A stretch of 64,000 bases of DNA from Micromonospora sp. KC213 (GTDB lineage: Bacteria; Actinomycetota; Actinomycetes; Mycobacteriales; Micromonosporaceae). This document shows, in pieces, positions 57,521 through 64,000 of this stretch (the first letter of the stretch is position 1; every line of letters starts with the position of its first letter). The stretch covers positions 1-64,000 of the forward strand of contig NZ_SMKF01000003.1 in assembly GCF_004348325.1 (NCBI RefSeq), read 5' to 3'. The notes under the pieces are model-generated. The model saw only the letters and a program-made list of their open reading frames with translations. It made no database searches and was not told the DNA's origin. The position numbers and the translations under genes are program-made.

Positions 57521-58780
57521 GTGGCGACGGGCCCGATCTGGGCAAGCCGGCCGAAGACCCGTGGCCTGGTCCTCGATCTGATCAGGTCGGCGCGCACGAT
57601 CACCCGGATCGAGCTCGCCGAGGCGACGGGTCTCACCGGAGCGACGATCTCCGAGGTCGTGCGCGAGCTCATGGGCGACGGTCTGGTAGTCGAGGCTGGT
57701 CGGGGTGCGCCGACGGGCGGCAAGCCACGCACGCTGGTCCAGCTCAACCCGCTGGCCCGCTACAGCGTCGGTATCCAGCTCGAGCGCAACACGTGCGTCA
57801 TCGTCGTGGTCGACCTGGCCGGCCGGCAGGTGGCCCGCACCTCGTTCCAGGGTGTGGCGACGATGCCGCCGGGGCAGGCGCTGCCGCTGGTGGCCGCGCA
57901 GGTCGAGGCGCTGCTGGCCACGGCGGCGGTCGATCGGGACAAGGTGTTGGGGGTCGGCCTGGTCAGCTATGGCCCGCAGGATCGGCGCGTGGGTGTGCTG
58001 TTGACGCCGCAGCCGACCGACGAGTGGCTCGACTACCCGGTCGCGCGGCGGCTCTCGCAGAGCCTCGGGCTGCCCGTCCTGCTCGACAACGACGCCGTGG
58101 CGGCCGCTGTCGGCGAGTACTGGATGGGTGCGGTCGACCCACGCAGCACCTACGGCTGCATCTATATGGCCACCGGTATCGGCGGTGGGGTCGTGGTCGC
58201 CGGTGAGGTCTATCGGGGCAGTTCCTCGAACAGTGTGGAGATCGGCCACATCTCGGTCGACGTCAACGGCGACGAGTGTCCGTGCGGCAACGTCGGCTGC
58301 CTGGAGAACTACGCCGGCCCGTCGGCTCTGGTCCGCCAGGCCCTGGCGACGCCGGGGCTCGCTCGACGGCTGGCACTCGATCCGGCCAGCGCCGACTTCC
58401 TCACCGAGTTCGCGCGGGTCGCGGCCGCGGCGAACGCCGGCGATCCCGCCGCCCGGGCCCTTGTCGAGCAGTCGGCGCGCTATCTCGGGTCTGCCGCCGT
58501 CACCATGACGATCCTGTTCGACGTGGACGCGATCGTCCTCGCCGGCCCGAGCTTCGCTGCCGCCAGCTCGATCTACCAGGCGGTGATCCAGCAGGAGGTG
58601 GACCGCCGCACGTTCGCCCGGCGGGCCCATCCAGTGCGGGTCGTACCGTCGGTCAACGGGTCGGACGCGGCAGCGATCGGCGGTGCGGTCCTCGTCCTGC
58701 AGAGCGAGCTGACCCTGGCGCGTTCCCGCCCGGAGGACGTCGCCAGGCCGGTGTCCGCCGGCGCGGGCGAAGCGCCCTGA
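57521..58780 (+). CDS. ROK-family transcriptional regulator
   Basis: The 419-residue protein has an N-terminal winged helix (TITRIELAEATGLTGATISEV) and a ROK sugar-kinase-like domain. The ROK signature is present: LPVLLDNDAVAAAVGEYW, ATGIGGGVVVAGEVYRGSSS, then the zinc motif CPCGNVGCLENY. Catalytic capacity is not needed in XylR/NagC-type repressors. GTG at 57521 has a GGAGGGGG site. It lies between the divergent cellulase and the downstream mannosidase, and similar operators flank all three, so it probably controls itself and both enzymes in answer to a sugar. Confidence 0.93.
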   Translation: MATGPIWASRPKTRGLVLDLIRSARTITRIELAEATGLTGATISEVVRELMGDGLVVEAGRGAPTGGKPRTLVQLNPLARYSVGIQLERNTCVIVVVDLAGRQVARTSFQGVATMPPGQALPLVAAQVEALLATAAVDRDKVLGVGLVSYGPQDRRVGVLLTPQPTDEWLDYPVARRLSQSLGLPVLLDNDAVAAAVGEYWMGAVDPRSTYGCIYMATGIGGGVVVAGEVYRGSSSNSVEIGHISVDVNGDECPCGNVGCLENYAGPSALVRQALATPGLARRLALDPASADFLTEFARVAAAANAGDPAARALVEQSARYLGSAAVTMTILFDVDAIVLAGPSFAAASSIYQAVIQQEVDRRTFARRAHPVRVVPSVNGSDAAAIGGAVLVLQSELTLARSRPEDVARPVSAGAGEAP

Positions 58781-58949
58781 CCCACCCTTACGCGATGGCG
58801 CATGCCGCTGTTGGGATTGCGGCACGATGTGGAGCCCGCGCTCCGGCAATCATCAAGTTGCCTAAGAAGGTCGTCAATAGGTTCCGGCAGCGCAGGCGGC
58901 GCCAAGCAGCGGCGGGACGCGAGCCTCGCCACGTCCGACCATCCTGCTG

Positions 58950-58978
58950 CGGTTGACTTACTTAAGTTGCCTACGTAA
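58950..58978. promoter_or_regulatory. ROK-type operator candidate, site 2 (before the mannosidase)
   Basis: Read on the minus strand, this site is CTTACG-TAGGCA-AC-TTA-AGT-AAGTC, matching site 1 at TAGGCA, TTA and AAGTC. It lies 34 bases upstream of the GH2 start. Confidence 0.55.
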
Positions 58979-59011
58979 GGATGCGGTCGCCGACCGACGA
59001 CGAGAGGGCGG

Positions 59012-61465
59012 ATGATGCGCGAGACCTTGCACGACGGCTGGTTCCTGCGAGCCGTGGGAGGGCCGGTGCCGGACGTCCTCGTGGGACGGCAGGTCCCCGC
59101 TCAGGTGCCCGGCAGCACCCATCTCGACCTGATGGCCGCGGGCCTCATCCCGGATCCCTTCCTGAATCGGAACGAGGCGGAGCTGACCTGGATGCACCGC
59201 GTCGACTGGCAGTACACGACCGGGTTCCAGACGCAGGCACCTCGGCCCGGCGAGCGGGTTGAGCTGGTCTTCGACGGCATCGACACGGTCGCCACCATCG
59301 AGCTGAACGGCCACCTGCTCGGCCACACCGCCAACATGCACCGCGGCTACCGATTCGACGTCTCCGAGTCGCTGCGCGACGGCGGCAACGACCTGACCGT
59401 GACGCTGAGATCCGCGCTCACCCAGGCCGAGCAGATGGAGGCCCGGCTCGGCTGGCGTCAGCGGGCCTACCCGCACCCGTACAACGCGATCCGCAAGATG
59501 GCCTGCTCCTTCGGCTGGGACTGGGGACCGGACCTGCAGACCGCCGGCCTCTGGAAACCGGTACGGCTGGAACGCTGGGACACCGCTCGCCTGGCCCGGG
59601 TGCGCCCGCTCGTCGCCGTCGACGCCGACGGCACCGGCCGCGTCGACGTACACCTGGAACTGGACCGCGCCGCGGACCGCGACTACACCGCGGTGGTGGC
59701 GGTCGGCGACCGCGAGGAACGGGTCACCGTCTCCGGCGACACCGCACACGTCACCGTCCTCGTGCCGGACGCCCGGCTGTGGTGGCCGGTCGGCTACGGC
59801 GACCACCCACTCTACGAGCTGACCATCACGCTCCTGGCCGACGGCGAGCCGGTGGACACCGACCGGCGCCGGATCGGGTTCCGCACGGTCACCGTGGACA
59901 CCGAGCCGGACGAGATCGGCACGCCGTTCACCTTCGTCGTCAACGGCACCCGCGTCTTCGCCAAAGGCGCCAACTGGATCCCGGACGACCACTTTCTCAC
60001 CCGGATCACCCCCGAGCGGCTCGCCCGCCGGGTCGACCAGGCCGTCGACGCGAACATGAACATGCTGCGGATCTGGGGTGGCGGCATCTACGAGACCGAC
60101 GACTTCTACGACGCCTGCGACGAACGCGGCATGATGGTGTGGCAGGACTTCCCCTTCGCGTGCGCCTTCTACGCCGAGGAGGAGCCGCTGCGCGGCGAGG
60201 TCGAGGCCGAGGCCCGGGAGAACATCACCCGGCTGGTCGCCCATCCGTCGCTCGTGTTGTGGAACGGCAACAACGAGAACCTCCCCGCGTACACCGACTG
60301 GGGCTGGCAGGACGGCCTGCAGGGACGCAGCTGGGGGATCGGCTACTACGCCGATCTGCTGCCCAGGCTCGTCGCCGAGCTGGACCCCACCCGCCCGTAC
60401 GCGCCGGGCAGCCCGTACAGCCCTGGCGACCTGCCACCCAACGGCGCCGACCACGGCACCCGTCACGAATGGGACGTCTGGAATGTCGTGGACTACACCC
60501 ACTACCGCGACCACGTGCCGCGGTTCTGCGCCGAGTTCGGTTTCCAGGGACCGCCCACCTGGGCCACCCTCACCCGGTGGATTCACGACCAGCCGTTGAC
60601 CCCCACCTCGCCGGCGTTTCTGCTTCACCAGAAGGCCGATGACGGCAACGGCAAGCTGCACCGCGGCCTCGCACCCCACCTGCCGGTCCCGGCCGACTTC
60701 GCGCAGTGGCACTGGGCGACCCAGCTCAACCAGGCCCGCGCGGTGGCCTTCGGCATCGAACACTTCCGCTCCTGGTGGCCACGCACCGCGGGAGCCCTTG
60801 TCTGGCAGCTCAACGACTGCTGGCCGGTCACCTCGTGGTCCGCTGTGGACAGCGATGAACGGCCAAAACCCCTCTACTACGCGATCAAGCACGCGTTCGC
60901 GCCCCGGCTGCTGACCATCCAGCCCCGCGCGGGCAGGCCCACGCTGGTCGTGGTCAACGACCACGACCAGCCCTGGACCGGTACCGTCCTCGCGACCAGA
61001 CAGACCTTCGACGGCGACGTGCTCGCCACCGCTGATCTGCCGCTCAGCGTTCCGCCCCGATCGACCACACTGCTTGACCTCACCGACGACCTGCTCAAAC
61101 CGGCCGACCCGAGGATCGAGGTGCTGATCGCCGCTGCCGACGGTGTCCGGGTCCACCACCTGTTCGCCGAGGACCGCGACCTCGGCTACGACCCGACGCC
61201 GTTCACCGCGAGCGTCACACCCGCGGCCGGTGGCTACCGGGTCGACGTGCGAGCCAACTCGTACGTCCGAGACCTCGCCCTGCTGGCCGACAAGGTCGCA
61301 CCCGACGCGATCGTCGACGACATGCTCGTCTCGCTCGCGGCGGGCGAGACGCACAGTTTCTTCGTACGCACGACGGTGAACCTCCAGCTGCCGTCCGCTC
61401 TGGTGAATCCAGACGTGTTGTGCTGTGCCAACGCGGCAGCCGGGGCCGTCGAGAGCCGCCGATAA
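59012..61465 (+). CDS. GH2 beta-mannosidase
   Basis: The 817-residue enzyme has the jelly-roll N-terminal domain (DGWFLRAVGG, PGSTHLDLMAAGLIPDPF), the Ig-like central domain and the TIM barrel with acid/base E422 (LWNGNNEN) and nucleophile E508 (CAEFGFQG). KMACSFGWDWGPDL is typical of beta-mannosidases. It has no signal peptide, so it cleaves imported beta-mannosides, which fits mannan use together with the secreted enzymes. Start ATG at 59012 or 59015, with GAGAGGG upstream. Confidence 0.94.
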   Translation: MMRETLHDGWFLRAVGGPVPDVLVGRQVPAQVPGSTHLDLMAAGLIPDPFLNRNEAELTWMHRVDWQYTTGFQTQAPRPGERVELVFDGIDTVATIELNGHLLGHTANMHRGYRFDVSESLRDGGNDLTVTLRSALTQAEQMEARLGWRQRAYPHPYNAIRKMACSFGWDWGPDLQTAGLWKPVRLERWDTARLARVRPLVAVDADGTGRVDVHLELDRAADRDYTAVVAVGDREERVTVSGDTAHVTVLVPDARLWWPVGYGDHPLYELTITLLADGEPVDTDRRRIGFRTVTVDTEPDEIGTPFTFVVNGTRVFAKGANWIPDDHFLTRITPERLARRVDQAVDANMNMLRIWGGGIYETDDFYDACDERGMMVWQDFPFACAFYAEEEPLRGEVEAEARENITRLVAHPSLVLWNGNNENLPAYTDWGWQDGLQGRSWGIGYYADLLPRLVAELDPTRPYAPGSPYSPGDLPPNGADHGTRHEWDVWNVVDYTHYRDHVPRFCAEFGFQGPPTWATLTRWIHDQPLTPTSPAFLLHQKADDGNGKLHRGLAPHLPVPADFAQWHWATQLNQARAVAFGIEHFRSWWPRTAGALVWQLNDCWPVTSWSAVDSDERPKPLYYAIKHAFAPRLLTIQPRAGRPTLVVVNDHDQPWTGTVLATRQTFDGDVLATADLPLSVPPRSTTLLDLTDDLLKPADPRIEVLIAAADGVRVHHLFAEDRDLGYDPTPFTASVTPAAGGYRVDVRANSYVRDLALLADKVAPDAIVDDMLVSLAAGETHSFFVRTTVNLQLPSALVNPDVLCCANAAAGAVESRR

Positions 61466-61694
61466 AGGCCGTCCCACGAGATCGATCAACCATGTCGCAG
61501 TGGTCCTCACGGTCCTCGTGGTGGCCGCGCACGTCGGCACCTACACCTACGTGACGAACCCGAGAGGGGAAACGGTCCCGCCCGATGATCGGCGGTCACC
61601 GTAGAGCGCCGTGGAGCGAGGCCGGACGATCACCAGCTTTCGACCGCCGTCAAGGGCCTGGTCGGGACTCGTGGGTCCACGGTCGGCCCGTGAG

Positions 61695-62615
61695 ATGATG
61701 GCGCCCATGGGGAAACAGCAGGACGTCGGCGGACCCAACCGTCACAGTGGGTCAGATGCCGCCGCGGACGGTGCGACGGGTGGCAGCGTCGATGCGCGGC
61801 TCGCCGTCGCGCGGGACCCCAGGACGCCGCAGATGACCCTCATCGACCTGGCGTCCGATCCGTCGGCCGTGGTCCGTAAGGCGGTCGCGACCCGCACCGA
61901 CGCGCCCGCGCAGGCACTGCGGCCGCTGACCCGCGACCACGATCGTCAGGTCCGGGAGGCCGTGGCGAGAAACCCCTCGACCTCGGTCGCCAATCTCCGG
62001 CTACTCGTCAAGGATGCCGACCGGTGGGTGCGCTGGGCGGTCGCCGGCAACCCGGCCTGCGACGAGTCGATTCGCCGGGTGATGGCGGAGGCTCCCGACA
62101 AGGAGCTTCGCGGTCTCCTCGCGGAGACACCCGACCTGGAGCCCGAGCTGGCCGCGCGGCTGGTCAACGACGTCTCACCCGAGGTACGGGAACGACTCGG
62201 CACCCACACCCGCGACCCCGACGTGATCACCGCCCTGATGGCCGATCGCACCGTACGCGTACGCAAGGGACTCGCCCGCAACCCGCGGACCACCAGCGCC
62301 CAGCGCAGCGCACTTGCCCAGGATCCCGTGGCGGACGTCCGCGCCGCCCTGGTGCTCGCGGTCGAGCTGGACGAGGTGGATCTGCGGCGCCTGGTTGACG
62401 ACCGCTCGGTGCAGGTGCGGATGGCGATGGCGACGTCGGAGGTGGTCCCGCCGCACATCCGGCACCTGCTCGGCCGCGATCCCGACGAGATGGTTGCCAG
62501 CGCGGCGCGGGACTTCCGCCCCGGGTCGGGCAGTGCCCCGGTGGTACGGGCTCCGCGCATCGGTCACCGGGCCTCCGGGACCGGTCGAGGCCGACCGGGC
62601 GGCGCCCGGCGCTGA
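61695..62615 (+). CDS. Leucine-rich-variant/HEAT-like repeat protein
   Basis: The 306-residue product is built of about 24-residue repeats, each with a pattern such as VARDPRTPQMTLIDLASDP, VARNPSTSVANLRLLVKD, and VAGNPACDESIRRVMAEAP. These are leucine-rich-variant repeats that form a curved alpha-solenoid. Such proteins act as scaffolds; no enzymatic part is seen. Start is uncertain between 61695 and 61707; there is no strong ribosome site. It stands alone. Confidence 0.8.
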   Translation: MMAPMGKQQDVGGPNRHSGSDAAADGATGGSVDARLAVARDPRTPQMTLIDLASDPSAVVRKAVATRTDAPAQALRPLTRDHDRQVREAVARNPSTSVANLRLLVKDADRWVRWAVAGNPACDESIRRVMAEAPDKELRGLLAETPDLEPELAARLVNDVSPEVRERLGTHTRDPDVITALMADRTVRVRKGLARNPRTTSAQRSALAQDPVADVRAALVLAVELDEVDLRRLVDDRSVQVRMAMATSEVVPPHIRHLLGRDPDEMVASAARDFRPGSGSAPVVRAPRIGHRASGTGRGRPGGARR

Positions 62616-63280
62616 GGTCGGCGGAGCCGCTGTCATCCGCCGCACCCGATTTCGGCCCAAATCAAACACAGGTCACCTCCACCACGTCACGGGACGTGAC
62701 CGACGCGGTCATGGTCAGCGGGGGCGGCTTAACCAAGTCGTCGCCAGCCACAGCCGGGTCGCTGACCTCCGAAGCGACGAAAGTTGCTGCCGGGACATGC
62801 CCTGGTCGGGCAGCTCACCGGCAGTAGCATCCGCAGCGGTCGGGTGGCTTCGCCGGCCGCGCCCGGGCCGCCGTGTCCCGAACGGGCTGACACGGGCGAG
62901 ATAGTTGTCACGGACCAGCAGGCTCAGGAAGATGCTGCGGCACACGGGTCGTAGAAGGCGGTCCGGTACTGCGGGTCCGTCGAGGTCCACCGGAGACCAC
63001 GAAGAACACCTGCACCTGGACTCGGCGCGTTCCGCCAGCACCGCAGGGCGACACGGCCGTAGTTAATTTCAGCTTGCACCTAACGTGGAGGCCGCCTAGC
63101 ATATCGAAGTACGTCGAGATGCTACCGGGCTCTCTCCGTCGGGCCGAAGGTTGTCGGATCGACAGAGCCGACGCTCGTCGTGATCAGCTTTTCCACGGTG
63201 GCCACGGTCGACACCTCGCAGGACCCCGCTGGTGATGTGCGGCTGAGCCGGAGAAACACGCCTTCATCCCCGTTGTCTCT
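62616..63280. other. Long stretch without a supportable gene
   Basis: These bases hold only short frames without consistent third-position bias. Lower G+C near 63050-63130 suggests decayed or intergenic DNA next to the fragment of an esterase gene. Confidence 0.45.
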
Positions 63281-63285
63281 GCGTG

Positions 63286-63410
63286 ACGGTCGCGTCGAGT
63301 CCTGGTCGACCAGTACACCGGATTCAACACCGCTCGGGACACCGTCGACGGTGTGCACCCCAACGACAGCACCGGCATCCGCAAGATCGAAGCAACACAA
63401 CCTAGCGCAT
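63286..63410 (+). pseudogene. Remnant of a secreted SGNH esterase
   Basis: One frame reads RSRRVLVDQYTGFNTARDTV, then DGVHPNDSTGIRKIEATQ. This matches the block around the catalytic D-x-x-H in SGNH/GDSL esterases common in carbohydrate islands (VDQYTGF, DGVHPND). The N-terminal part with the catalytic serine is absent, so only a tail is left. Confidence 0.55.
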
Positions 63411-63419
63411 CCGGTGCCG

Positions 63420-64000
63420 TCAGGCAGGTTCCGTGGGCGCGGGCCCCAGGACACGGATCGCGAGATCGATCGCGGTGGTCAGAGGCTCGATGTCGTGGCC
63501 GACGCGTTCCCGCACCCGCAGTCCGAGCACCGTGGTGAACAGCAGCTCAACGGCGTCGTCGATGTCGAGATCGGTGGACAGTTCGCCACGGTCACGGCCC
63601 TTGGCCAGCACGGACCGCAGGGCCTGCCGGGTGACCTCGAAGGCAGCCTCGGTCCGCTGGCGGACCTTTTCGTCGGCGGTGCCGAGCTCGGTGGCGGTGT
63701 TGACCACGAAGCACCCGCGGCCGGACATGCCGTCGGCCGGGCAGGTGACCAGCCACAGCATCCATTCCCGCAGCACCTCCCGAACGGGACGGTCCGCCGC
63801 GTCCAGCCGCTGCCGGGCCTGAGCCGACTCGGTGGCCCGGTAGTGGTCGAGCGCGCGCAGGAACAGCGTGTGCTTGTCCGTGAACGTTCGGTACAGGCTG
63901 CTAGGTGTCAGCTTCAGCTCGTCTCCCAGGTCGCGGACCGAGGTGGCGTGGTAACCGCGTCGCCAGAACAGCTCGGTCGCCGACGTGACCGCGTTCTTCT
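63420..64000 (-). CDS. TetR-family transcriptional regulator (partial)
   Basis: The gene runs off the right edge; 193 C-terminal codons are in the window. The HTH reads YHATSVRDLGDELKLTPSS, then LYRTFTDKHTLFLRALDHY, as in TetR. The ligand domain follows with GMSGRGCFVVNTATELG and a C-terminal TDLDIDDAVELLFTTVLGLR. This is similar to the AcrR/TetR_C-type regulators of efflux or metabolic genes. The target is not visible. Confidence 0.9.
   Translation of the reverse strand, partial: KNAVTSATELFWRRGYHATSVRDLGDELKLTPSSLYRTFTDKHTLFLRALDHYRATESAQARQRLDAADRPVREVLREWMLWLVTCPADGMSGRGCFVVNTATELGTADEKVRQRTEAAFEVTRQALRSVLAKGRDRGELSTDLDIDDAVELLFTTVLGLRVRERVGHDIEPLTTAIDLAIRVLGPAPTEPA

Noticed and set aside
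58958..61540. Minus-strand frame of 860 codons opposite the mannosidase
   Set aside because: It is an antisense artefact of G+C-rich codon use; all GH2 motifs are on the plus strand.
61466..61610. Short membrane-like frame (VAVVLTVLVVAAHVGTYTYV)
   Set aside because: It has no clear start codon with a ribosome site and is too short to support as a gene.

Overview
The window is high-G+C actinomycete DNA. Gene style (SARP regulator, SigB/F-type sigma factor, fused CopC-CopD, frequent GTG starts, four-base ATGA/GTGA overlaps) and content point to Micromonosporaceae, most likely a Micromonospora-like organism. That assignment is an inference from style; no marker gene is present.

Layout. 1-5723 (mostly minus strand): start of a Rieske-like protein, a DUF6529-like membrane protein, a secreted protein, a LacI regulator with a palindromic operator, CopC-CopD and a PucR regulator. 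5819-8609 (plus): an FAD dehydrogenase and a SigB/F sigma factor with a strong terminator. 8610-13790: a small secreted protein, a STAND (NB-ARC/TPR) ATPase, an IS5-type transposase remnant and a membrane-anchored helix-hairpin-helix protein.

14038-37918 is the centre of interest: a specialised-metabolite cluster. A minus-strand arm (FAD monooxygenase, TcmI-type cyclase, SARP) diverges from a long plus-strand run. The first plus block (17134-25080) is a type II aromatic polyketide set: second TcmI-type cyclase, AccD-AccA fusion, biotin carrier, biotin carboxylase read in frame into an ACP-aromatase, cupin, KS-alpha, chain-length factor and ABM monooxygenase. An SMR exporter behind a structured 337-bp leader follows. 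The second block (26029-37918) is chained by overlapping stop/start codons: acyl-AMP ligase, two carrier proteins, an atypical ketosynthase, a PF13723-like half ketosynthase, a second AMP ligase, a third ketosynthase, 4-hydroxymandelate synthase, a PhyH-type dioxygenase, dehydrogenase E1 alpha and beta, and a circularly permuted ATP-grasp-type ligase. I do not recognise this combination as a known cluster. My reading is that the second block makes and loads or attaches an aromatic acyl unit derived from 4-hydroxyphenylpyruvate. No ketoreductase, malonyl transferase or phosphopantetheinyl transferase is seen.

37974-41890: an SGNH hydrolase, a sialidase-like propeller, a LOG-family protein, small hypothetical genes and a frameshifted HAD phosphatase. 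42263-61465 is a plant-polysaccharide island: GH10 xylanase-CBM2, GH39-like hydrolase-ricin lectin, a sugar ABC transporter without its ATPase, GH43-like remains, a large beta-helix protein, CBM2-GH5 cellulase, a ROK repressor and GH2 beta-mannosidase. CelR-like and ROK-type operator candidates lie in its intergenic regions. The end holds a variant-repeat protein, a degraded SGNH esterase fragment and a TetR regulator cut by the window edge.
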